DNA from: Valencia hispanica | Lineage: Eukaryota > Chordata > Actinopteri > Cyprinodontiformes > Valenciidae | Assembly: GCA_963556495.2 (NCBI GenBank) | Contig: OY747715.1 | Location: 19,134,739 to 19,198,738, forward strand | Reading direction: 5' to 3' | Length of the DNA: 64,000 bases | Shown: one piece after another, positions 10,031 to 21,100 of the stretch | Numbering within the stretch: the first letter of the stretch is position 1 | Layout of the letters: the number at the start of each line of letters is the position of its first letter | Program-made: the position numbers and the translations under genes | Notes under the pieces: generated by a model | Database searches by the model: none | What the model saw: only the letters and a program-made list of their open reading frames with translations | Told to the model about the DNA's origin: nothing

Positions 10031-13000
10031 GTACAGAGCCTTTGGCTGTGAATTTGAGTTCTGTGAACCTTCATGGACTTGACTGGTTAAAAGGACACGT
10101 CACTGAATTGGAATCTAAGTAGATGGGAAGCTTGGTCAGCAAACAGGCTCCACTGTGTATTATTTTCCCCAGATGCCATTTCAGTTTTCTAAGAGTGGCA
10201 GCACTGCAACAAGACATCTGATTCTAGCATCTTGGTTTCATTGATGTCTAAGTGTTTTGGTTAATTCATGCCTGTGATATACAAAGCAATACAGCTATTT
10301 TTATTCATGCAAGTGATAAATATCCTAGTAACTACCTGCTGTGGCAAGGCGTGGCCTCATTCAGTCAAACCTTTTAGTGGTATAACCACGTAATGCTTAG
10401 ACTGCACATCCAACACCATCTATACACACTGGGAATGTTGGCAGCTGCTTCTGAAATGTGCTGGTCCTAACTTTGGATCATCAGTCTAGCAGTAGGGTAT
10501 TTATAGAAAAAGAAAAATCATTTTTTAACCTCTGTTATGAGGAGCCGTAACAGTACACTGTAATGTACTCATGTTTCATTATTGACAACTTTGGTCAGAT
10601 TAAACAGAAGCTGCTGTGAACACTAATTATCGAGTGACTGTTGACCTGTGAGGGCTCCCTCTAGACTACTTAGAAACTGCTAAACAACCGACTGCCATTA
10701 AACAAATGTAAAAAAACACAGACAATGCTCAAAAATGACAAGTGGTGGAAATATTTCTGTATTTCTTATGTTTGGTTTTGCTATGATGCTCCAACTTTGG
10801 GTTACGGATTTTAAAATGGAATCGATGGCTAAGTAGACAAGTTACATGATTCAGTTTTGCTCTATTCCAGTGTTACTAAACAACTGGGCATAAAATAACC
10901 ACAGGGCAGTGTTTGAATGAAACATTAAAAAAAAACTTGCTCATACGACCCTCTCATCACTTGGGCATCAACTGTGGCTCTGAACCATTTAGGCCTCAAT
11001 AGAAACGGCTCCATACTGGACCAGAGCACAGTAAAATTAGTGCACAAGAACTCATTGTGACACAGACATCTGGCTGATGTTTTTGGACGCAAAAGAAAAT
11101 GTCAAAGTCATGTCCAGACAAAAAATTAGAAGGAATAGCCAACAAATAGACTTCTACCAAATGTACTTGCTTACGCAGTGATACGTTTTTTCAGGAAGGC
11201 AAGAAGACAGCGGCGTATTATTGCTCCTTCCAGCTCAAATCACCTTTCCTTCCGTCCACCCATGGCAATTCAGCAAAAATCTGACTCAACTGTGTTGCCC
11301 ATTATTTCTTTCTACTTGTTGGCTAATTTGTCAGTGTGAACATGGGCTTACTATGAGTGATGAAATACAGGCGTGTCATTGTAATAAGTCTCAGATATTC
11401 AGTTACAATCCACCCTGGAGAAACAGTCTGTGTAAGCTTTGAGGATCTGTTTATGTTAACAAACCACTGTCACTTAAATCCCTAAAAGACCATTTATTCC
11501 TACAGGGAGACTTGCTACAAATCTACTTTGACATCATTTAAAGGGGCAGCAAACATTTCACCTGAACTGTGAGTCACAAACAGCACAGTCTTTGAGAACC
11601 TAACACCCTGACAGTACTGGTACCTTAGAGAAATACCTCCTTTACTTGTGAGCCAAGTATGCCAGTGAAAAGACATGCTTTCAGGTTGTAAGCACAGTTT
11701 CATAACCCTTGGCTATAGCTTTACTCTATTTTTGTGGGCCAAAATGCCATGGAAACAATTTGTGAACAGACCAATGGAGACAAGTTTGTTGTCCATAAAT
11801 GTTGTAGATATAACTTACTTTAAGGGGGAAAAATGTCTTAACTGTACCATTTATTATTTTGTTAATACTTGGAATTTAAAACAGGGTTAAATAAAAATCC
11901 AAAAAAGAAATTTTAATAATCAGTTAATTATTACATAATTATAAGTTTAAAAAGTCAGACTGACCTTCATGAGAGGGTAAGACAAACAAGGTTTCTGCAG
12001 AAACTATTAAGAGACACTGAACTGGGTTGACCTGTTATGTCACCTGATAATCACTTACTGTAGCAGTTATTACAGTGAGAACCAATGCAAGCCAAGTTTT
12101 TTTTTCTTACAAGATCAAAGCTTCAGATTTTTGTGCGTGAGCAAAAAGTATGCAGTGATCGCAGGAGAATAGAGCTATTATACAGTGGAGATATGTAGGC
12201 TGGAGAGCTAACATGAATATAGAAACGTAGCGTTTTTTTTAATTCTTCTCAACAACTGCTGTTTGGATACTAGTTTAACACTAGTCATACATGTGTGAAT
12301 AATAAAAAGAAATGGAGATAATGTCTCCTATCAGGCATTGTGCATATTTTTGCAGTGGAATACATTACATTTGCAAAATAAATAAAAAACAATCCGCTTA
12401 TGTTTATTTTTAGCTTTTGAACATCCACTTTCCCCCTAATATTTTCACATCAGCCTTAGTATACATTATATTAGTATACTTATACATTTTCTTAATATAG
12501 TGTATTTTTGATAGAATGTAGCAAGTAATCTATTAAGGAAAAATCTTATTTAAATACCCAGATGTTGTGCTTCTAAAGGGGAAAACAGCCCCCTTTATTT
12601 GATTTAATGAAATTATTGTAACAAAATCTACAACAAGACACTATTTATCCCAAAGAGAATAAACCAAATTTAAATGAACAGATGAAAGCATCCATTATTT
12701 ACATCACAATTGCTTACAATATGTATTTATTGATTTTATGCAAATATTTTCTACTCGTAATTATTTAGTGTGTATTAAACCGCGTCCACTTGCTTGTGCA
12801 CATGTACGCTTTTTTGCAAAACACTACAATTGGTTATTGTTATTGATATAGGGTAGGGGTTTTCCAAGTGGTGGCTCTGGTGCTAAGCCAGGGCTGGCAA
12901 CTAGTAAAAAAAAACAAAAAAACATGCACACACAAAAGAACGGGTTGATTTTCCCACACCCAGCTAGCTCTGTGCCACGTCATTCTGTTACTAAAAATGC

Positions 13001-13964
13001 CTTTGCCAGTAAATGTTTTATCCATTTGTTGTATTCAATTTTTTTTATTTTTTATGAATTTAGTGATTTAGTGAAGATGAAGTTTATGATATTGGTCTTG
13101 TTATCCCTGTAGATAATTATTTTGTCATTGCCTGACTAATCTATAAATACTGTTTTAAACAACAGTCTGGGTTTATGAACACTCTTTACATTCCCTACCA
13201 GTGTTTTGGTCAATGATAAGTGTTATATAAACCGCTTTGCAATCAGAGGAGTTGAATACATCATTTTAGGCAGGCTTTATAACACCATCTGATACAATAA
13301 AAAAATGAGACAGTAGTTATAAACTGGGGTTACAAACAGCATTTATAAACTCTGTAAAAAATTACTCGAAGCCACTTTATGTGGAGCACTGACCCATATT
13401 TACTATGACTGGAAATATACAAACACCCAGTGAGCCTATCACAAAGATGTTACATTTGACAACATTGTGAGTTATTATTATTTTTTGTATCCATGAGTTT
13501 GATCTCAGCTCCTATTGAAAACAATGATGTCCTCTGGTCCAGCAAAGAGTTGGTGCCAGGGCAGCTCCTGTTATATCATTCTAGTGCTGGAGCTATCAGC
13601 ACTAAAAAAAGAAATGATGGCATTATAGCATTGACCCTGGTTTAGATCCCAGTTTAGTGAAAGCCACACTTTGATGCCTCAGTGTTTAAAAAAACACTTT
13701 TACTCACCCAGATTCATTATTTAACTGATTATTATGTTTTAGAGAAGATGCTTATTATTTAGCTGAATGACAACATGGGGTTGTGTACCACATTGCAATT
13801 TACAGAAGCTGCATGTTGACCATCTATGGTAGACATCTATGCAGAATTATTTATTTGCTCCAACCTATGACAAGAAAACTATCCTGACATGCATTTTGCA
13901 TCAACTTTCATTACAAAACTTTTATTCTAATTAAGTTTACTTATTTGCGTCAAACAAATACGGC
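10031..13964. other. Intronic sequence without recognised features
   Basis: AT-rich and apparently unique. I see no exon, RNA gene or transposon ends. Short frames in this stretch look like chance. Confidence 0.6.
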
Positions 13965-14235
13965 TTAAAGACCCACTCCAATGGAAATCGTGCTTTTTGT
14001 GCTGTTAACATGTTCTTCTCCATTTTTCTGATGTCAAAGGACATATCTTAAGAAAATGAAGCTCAAAATTGCATTTCTGAGTATTTCTGCTTTCATCTCG
14101 CTGTTAATCAGTAGCAGACGCTAAAAGTGAGTCTAAAACATACTGTGTTTGTGACGTAGCAACCGCACTGAGCGGGCTACAAGCTCCTGCTCCACTCTGC
14201 CACGCCCGCTTAGGTTGTGAGGAGTAGAGAAGACG

Positions 14236-14440
14236 ATGGCGGCTCAACACCTGTGTGCTGTAGCGGGTTGCAATGCTAAGAAGAATTAATTTATTAGCTT
14301 TCATACTTTACCAAAACCATCTGCAGCGAGAGAGAAATTGATTTAGTTTCTTGGTCACAGCAAGATTAAAAACCGCACATCGGTTTGCAGTCAACCTTTC
14401 AGAGAAGACCGTTTCAACAACTGGCAGGGGGAAAAAATGG
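14236..14440 (+). pseudogene. THAP-type zinc-finger remnant
   Basis: Reading from the ATG gives MAAQHLCAVAGCNAKKN, stop, FISFHTLPKPSAAREKLI, stop, FLGHSKIKNRTSVCSQPF. This follows the THAP pattern (C-x4-C ... SFH..P ... T.VCS.HF). The His of the final C-x2-H is replaced by Pro and two stops interrupt it, so it is not functional. Confidence 0.6.
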
Positions 14441-14470
14441 GCTTTGCTAGTAAACTACTTTTGAAGCATG

Positions 14471-14576
14471 CAGCACTGGCTGTTGACCCATAAATAGCTG
14501 GTGTAATGCTAGCAAACAAGCGAATGGTTGAATGCTAGCATTACGTCAGCTATTTATGGGTCAACAGCCAGTGCTG
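14471..14576. repeat. Long hairpin: 44-bp arms, 18-bp loop
   Basis: The left arm 14471-14514 (begins CAGCACTGGCTGTTGACCCA) and right arm 14533-14576 are inverted copies with two mismatches, and lie inside the TTAA element. Confidence 0.95.
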
Positions 14577-14870
14577 GATGCTGCTGTGTTAAAGCAATGT
14601 AGATTATAATATAAAGTAATGCGTTACTTTTTCTTTTTGTTAAATTTTATACAAAAGCAGGGTCGGATGCACACACAGAAGCCATTGCTGGGGGGGGGGT
14701 CCTCAACACAGAGGCGAATTGCTAATAAGGTACTGCCGCTCTTCTGAAGCTATATCTTAGAAAACAGCTCAGGTTTTGGGATTTTTGCTAAAAACAGTAT
14801 AATTATAATTTAAAGACCACTAAGAACACTTGAAATAGCTCAGAAAAAGATGATCGGAGTGGGTGTTTAA

Positions 14871-16840
14871 GGGCTTTAGGATAACTGTTTAAAAGGTTTG
14901 GTTAATAAAAAAAATAACTTTAATATAATATGCTGCAGAGTGCTTTTAAAATTATGAAATAGCAGTAACTGTGAGATTTTGACCCAAACTGCCTCTAAAC
15001 TAACTTCAGATTTTGTGTTGAATTATTCTATAAAACCTAATTTAGTGCATTTAAGTCCAGGCAGTTTAAAACATTTTACTAATATGTCTCAGTTTCACAT
15101 TTTACATGACAATACATCGATGGATCTAATACTTATGTTCTTATTTACACAGCTTAACATTTTTCAGCTATGTTGTTCACAAGCTTCTTTGTTTTTAAAC
15201 TTCTGTAAAGCTTTTCTTCATATTTGACTCCTTGAAAAGCCGTCCTTGACTAAAGTCTGCTAATCAACTAATTTAAATATGTTGCAAATTTCAAGCTTTA
15301 CTGTAGAATCCTTTGCTGCCTTTTTTATAACCCTCACTTTCTCTATCGGAACCATATACATTTCACTACAAATCTCTCTCATTCCTCTTGTTCTGTTTAA
15401 ACGTTCTCACCCCCCTCTTCTTGATTCTTCTTCTCCCTTGTATCCTGCCTCATCTGCTACAGTTATATAACACGGGCATTTCTGCTGCTGGAGCAGACGC
15501 CTCCCATCCCCACCCCCACCCGGCCCTCTTGGCCAATCCACTGTCACTGCCAGCAGGGAGTTTGGAGGAGGTCACGCGAGTCATGAGATTATCCAACTCA
15601 CCTACTGAGAGATAACAGTGTATGTGACACTAATGGGGAAACGTGCATGTGCATGCATACATGTTTGTTTGCTGATTTGGGTTTTCTGTGTGCAGAGATA
15701 AAAACTGACATCGCACATCATACTGCAATTGCATAACGGCTTGCTCTTTTCCTCTTTTCTTATTCCTAAACACGTCACTCAGACGCCCACCCGTCCGAAA
15801 TATCCGAGTGTCTACATCTCCTACAACACCCTACTGTCAGTGCAAAACCTGTGTTTTTTGTGGGCGAAAGCTTCGGTGGATGAATGAATTAAAAATAGAT
15901 GGTAATTGGCAGGCAAATCCATAAATCAAATCAAAAGAGACATTTACAAGGACTATACAGAAATCAAAATTTTATTTAGCAAAAGACTGTAAAATGCTTA
16001 CATCAGTCATGCAAACTGCTTTGACATATGCAGCAAACTATTCACAGCCTCAATGTGTGCTTGTGAAGGTCAACATGAGTGAGTCAGCCTGAAAAAGGAA
16101 AAACTAGTAATTCAAGGAACCGCATTGACAGTTGTGCCATCCCACTACTGCTCCTCGCTTTCTTGTGCTCAAAAATACACACCAGCAACAGGCGCACACC
16201 CATGAAGAATCATTAACCAAGTGGTAACAATGATAACTCATTAGAGCAAATTTCCACTGTGGCTCATCGATGAACCAGGGACAAACTTTCACTCTGCTCT
16301 GTCGCTTTCTTTTCATCACCGTTTTCCTCTCTCTGCTACGACAACACAGAAAAAGGACTAAAAATACACTATGGCAACACGATATGGTGCAAACACATAA
16401 CAAATATGGGGTAACACGTTACAATCAAGCTGAACCTATTTAGCTGGCTAAGAAATTGTGTTTCAATAACTATATTATCTCTTATGTGAAGCAGAGGAAA
16501 AAAATGTAATCGAGAGATCTGAGTTGCAGAATGTTGTGTAATGCTGTGCAAGAAAAGCAAGAAAAATTTAGATTTAAAAGCAAGAAAGTAGCAACAAAGT
16601 TCACTAATACTTTTCGGTCAAAGAATAAAGTGGATATGTAGCAACATACAAGGTTCAATTCCATCAAGATAGATAATAGAAAACTGTTACTCTTAGAGGG
16701 ATATGCTTAAATTCTGTAAAATTAAGTAAGTTAAATTTAAGATCATTTGGATATATTTTAAACATTTTGCATAACTGGGGCTTACATGTTGAAAACCCAA
16801 CCCTAAGTTTCTATGAAACTAGAACATTGCATAAAACCTA
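14871..16840. other. Intronic sequence; possible conserved block at 15470-15610
   Basis: Mostly AT-rich unique sequence. The 15480-15600 segment is unusually C-rich and includes CCAGCAGGGAG, which resembles a CTCF core. No exon is seen. Confidence 0.5.
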
Positions 16841-16842
16841 TA

Positions 16843-17455
16843 AAAGGCAAGGCAAGGCAATTTTATTTGTATAGCACACTTTCGACAACAAGGTAATTCA
16901 AGGTGCTTTATATGATTAAGGGGTGAAATAAAAATGGCAGTAAAACACAGAAAAAGTATATAAAGTAAAAACAGCAATAAAGCAAGAAGCATACACAGAT
17001 ACATCAAGGCATTACAAAGGATATTATGTAAAAACAGCAATAAAGAAAGAAGCATACACAGATACATCAGAGCATTAAAAAGCATATAAAGTAAAAATAG
17101 CAATAAAGCAAGACGCAAACACAAAACATATGATACGTCAAAGCATTACTCAAAGGCAGCTCTAAACAAATACGTTTTTAGTTGTGATTTAAAATAAGTC
17201 AGTGTTTCAGCAGCTTTGCAGTTGTCTGGAAGTGTGTTCCAGATTAGAGGAGCATAGAAACTGAAAGCTGCTTCAACATGCTTGGTTCTAATTCTGGGGA
17301 TGCCGAGTAGACTGTAGAAAGTAGCCATTCAATGATTTATTAACTAGTAAAAGTATTTTGAGGTCTATTCTCTGAGCTACAGGGAGCCAGTGTAAGGACT
17401 TTAGAACTGGGGTGATGTGCTCTACTTCCCTGGTTCTAGTGAGGACTAGTAATAA
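16843..17455 (-). mobile_element. L2-type LINE 3' end
   Basis: On the minus strand the C-terminal RT-associated segment reads VLKSLHWLPVAQRIDLKILL (about 17340-17440), then FYAPLIWNTLPDNC and LTYFKSQLKTYLFRAAFE (17146-17328). The 3' untranslated tail follows and ends in repeated GCCTT units (16843-16860). It contains three tandem ~68-bp units at about 16965-17110. Confidence 0.82.
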
Positions 17456-17487
17456 AAGATTATTTTAATACAGCAATATAATATTAT

Positions 17488-18112
17488 TGTCATAGTTCCT
17501 AGGTGTTTGTGTAGTCTCGTTAAGTTAGTTGTGTGTCTTGAGTTTTTTTTTCCTTCCACCATATTTTCTTACCCTCCTTTACCCTCAGGTGATATGTTAA
17601 GTTCTCATGTTTTGTGGTTCATTCCTTAGTTAGGTTATTTCTTAAGTGTATTTATGTTTCCTCCCCTTGTGTTAGGTTCATTAGTGCCTCTGTCTTCCTG
17701 GTCACCACCTTTTGTGTTGAGCCTTTCCTTACACCCCCTTAGGTTAAAACTATCTAGTCATGTCTTATGCTTTGTTCTTTGCCTCCCTTTCTGTTTTTCC
17801 CCTTGTCATTGTTCTTCCCCGCCCAGCTGCTGCTCATTTTCTAATCACCCTCTGCTCCCCCTTTCCCACCTGCATCTGCTTGTGTCTAATTGGTTCTCTG
17901 GTTTGTCAGTGTCACTCCTCAGTGTATTTAAGCTCTCAGGTTTTCTTAGTTCCTCACTGGTTCCTTCTCAGAGCTCTTCTAGCTTCCCATTTCCTGGTCT
18001 TTGTGATTTGTATTCCTGCCATCACCTTTAAGTTCCCTGTACTTTTTTTTAATTAAATCATTGTTTCATTCATCTTGCTGCATTTGGGTCTTTCCCCAAA
18101 CAAAACATGACA
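17488..18112 (+). mobile_element. Solo LTR of an LTR retrotransposon (625 bp)
   Basis: It begins TGTCATAG and ends ACATGACA, forming short terminal inverted repeats (TGTCAT...ATGACA), and is flanked by a perfect 5-bp duplication ATTAT (17483-17487 and 18113-18117). A TATTTAAG box lies at about 17926. There is no internal region, so it is a solo LTR left by recombination between two LTRs. The superfamily is not determined. The strand is set by the TG...CA ends and the TATA-like box. Confidence 0.85.
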
Positions 18113-18117
18113 ATTAT

Positions 18118-21100
18118 GGCAATATTATGGCCAATGCAGTCAAAGGGCAAGAAGGGAATGGTACTGAGCGCAAATACGGTACAGTACATTCACTTTACTA
18201 GATAGACCATGGCTGTGCATTTAGTTTTTTTGCTTTCATAAAAAAAAAAAGAAAAAAAAATGTAAACTCGTATGCGTTTTTGTTAGCTGTAAGGCATAAT
18301 CAAAATGAACAGAAATAAACCTTGGAAATATATCAATGAGATCTCACATTTAATTTTAATTGCACAAATAAATTACATTTGCTGCGGGAAAATTATTTTT
18401 GCGAGATGCACCTATATATAACCAGCTTCAAACTAGTTATTGAGGAGAGGTAGTCTAGTGTACTTAAATAAACCACTATCATGAAGGAGCTTGTAGTGCA
18501 TTATATCACAATAGGATTTAGATTTTAATTGGCTAAACATACAATAAGCCAGTTTCAGAAGCAGAAATCTTCAGCAGGCTTGTCGGCCAAGGCTGACTGT
18601 CATGATGCATACTGCCTTCTTGCATTATTGGGATGTCCTACCTTTGTGCAATACCACCAGAAATCCTCAGTCAGCCAGCGGATTTATCAAAACAAAAAAA
18701 TAGATGGAAGAAATGATAAATAAAAACCTAGGATTGAAAATCTGAGTGAATTAAAAACGTTCAATGGCCTAAATTAAGATAATTAAATGTAAGACTTTAA
18801 AGACCTTCCAAAAACCCTGTGCATTCTTTCCCACATATTTCTAAAATTCAGTATATGCATGAACAAGAGAGGCTGTGTATGATATGCAACTTATAACATT
18901 AATCAGGCTGATATTTCTGCTAGAAGCTCAACCCAAACACCTGATCAAACAGAGATTAGCTTACAAAACAACAGGTCAGATCATTTACAAAGTGTGCAAA
19001 GAGGGCAGATAAAGTATTTTTCCTACAACTTGAATGTACAAAATAGCACTAAGAATAAAGGTTAGCAGTCAGAAGCAGCTCCACAAAACATCTACTGATC
19101 CAGCCTGAGAATGGTTGTGTTTAGGCTAGATGGGGTCACATGTTAGATCCCTGGAGCGAAGTTATGCTGAACTGGAATGTGGAGCAATACAGGAAACTGG
19201 GCCACATGCTTTAGACCAGAGGGAGAGAATCAAGTTTATATCTGTTTAACTAAATATGTACAGTGGAAAATATAAATCATCAACTCTGTCAGATAAATTT
19301 TTAGTAAGGGAACATTTTATGGCTTCTTGAGTTTACACAGTGTCAGGTAAACCTTAAGAGTTTTAACAGATCTGTTTTTTTTATTTAATCAATTGAAATT
19401 GAAATCTACTAAGCCTAAGTTACTTTGTACTGTATCAGTTTTCTTTTGTAAAAAAAAAAAAAAAAAAAAAAAAACAGTTTGAGGTTACAGTTATGCCAGT
19501 ATTTCTGCTTCAACCCCTCCCCGCAACTCTTTGTAGACCTTTTTGAACTGAAGATTTGCAAAAACACCATTTACCATTTTGGAGTTGCAGTTTGGAGTAT
19601 TGGTTTCTGCACTGATTACAAAACATTAGTCTTCCGGTTATTTAAATGGGGTATAAAACCCCCCCACTAAATCTAGAGGCAAAATCTGCTGTCCTCATTT
19701 CTTTTTCGTTGCCTCCAAGAAGACGGATGTTTTTACAAACTCTTTAAGATATACAGTTTCCAAGGCATAAAAAGCCCCTTAAATTAAGGGGCTGAACATG
19801 AACTACGTGGCCACAAAATCGATCACTTGGATTTATACCAAAGATAACACCGTTTCAAAGCGTTAAAAAGGTTGATTCCAAACAATTTCATTGGGAATTT
19901 TGGCTTGCACTACATTGACAAAAACTTGCTTCCAAAATTTCAGATCCATGTTTTAGGATGCTTTCTAGTCTGCTCAGAACAACTTTCCATCTCAGTTTTG
20001 ATCAATACCTGGAAAATAAAATTAGACAAATGAAAGAATGACTGCCATCGCTACAATAAAGCCTGTTTTTCACCTTATCTTGACGCAAGGAAATTCATGA
20101 GTGTGTTTGTGTGTGTGGTGCAGGGAACCTTCAATTGCTCCCAGCAGATTCGATTTGGTGCTGGCACATTGTGTGTCTTAAATCAGATAGATAGCCAGGG
20201 CCCTGAGGGTGCAGAGCTCCCATTTCCCCTGCTCCTCTTATGTAATTAGCATTCATTTAGGACATTAAATGCTTTAGCCCCCACAAATTACACAGAAGAA
20301 ATTTCCTCTCTCCTCTTTTTACCCACTTTTTCTGTCCTGCTTTCATGTGAAAAAGACCACTTTATTCTCACCCAATTCATTGATTAATTAAACTGCACTA
20401 TTTCCAGCAGTATTTTCATAAAAGTGCAGTCATACTTAGTGCTTTTAAGGACAACTGAGGTCTGTATGATCGATTCTCTCTGTTGCTGAATGACGACTGC
20501 AATTTACAGAAAATACACAGCAGAACAATTTGCCGCAACCACTTTGACATTTATTATGCTCATAGAAGAATAAATTGTCACAATTTAATCCTTTAAGTGA
20601 CATCCCTTGCAGTTTAAACACTCCCAGAATCTAACTATGTGAAATAATGATAAAACTTAAATGAAAACCTTGCCAAGAGAATGTAGCTTGAGTGAAAGAA
20701 AAACAGTGCAAAAATGGGCGTAAAAAATGTCATGGCACCAGCTAAATACTATCAGTAAAAAATAAAAATCCATCCAGCCACAAATAATAATCAGCTAGCT
20801 AGAAGGCCCACAAAGATGTACCTTATTAACAAGGAGTCATCTCATTTTGGGCAAAACCAAAGAGTTGTCTTAAGACGTTTGCAACCAAGGATCAACATCT
20901 TAGGTGATCAACCACTAAGACATCCAAAAACCTGGATCTGAGAACCGAAAACTGGCAGTCAGAGTTAAATCCAGGCAAACAAGTTCTCTGTTAAAGCAAA
21001 ACATCTGACAGCCCCTCCAGCTGAAAGCAAGACAGGAAGCTGGCTGAACCACCTGAACAAGAATCTAAGTTTGAGGAGAATAAAAAACTTGTCTGACCTA

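Larger units (their letters stand above)
13969..14866 (+). mobile_element. TTAA-target DNA transposon with THAP relic (Kolobok-like candidate)
   Basis: The terminal inverted repeats AGACCCACTCC (13969) and GGAGTGGGTGT (ending 14866) are flanked on both sides by TTAA (13965-13968 and 14867-14870). Inside lies a degraded THAP-type zinc-finger coding piece (14236-14440) and a 44-bp-arm hairpin (14471-14576). TTAA targets occur in piggyBac and Kolobok elements. The THAP finger favours Kolobok, from family knowledge only. Confidence 0.6.

Noticed and set aside
13990..14015. Glucocorticoid response element (AACATGTTCT)
   Set aside because: Half-site spacing does not fit AGAACAnnnTGTTCT and it lies inside a transposon copy.
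16819..17124. 101-residue Leu/Met-rich frame
   Set aside because: Arises from tandem units in an L2 3' tail.
17654..18056. 125- and 98-residue hydrophobic/Ser-rich frames
   Set aside because: Pyrimidine-rich solo LTR sequence; low complexity, no protein family.
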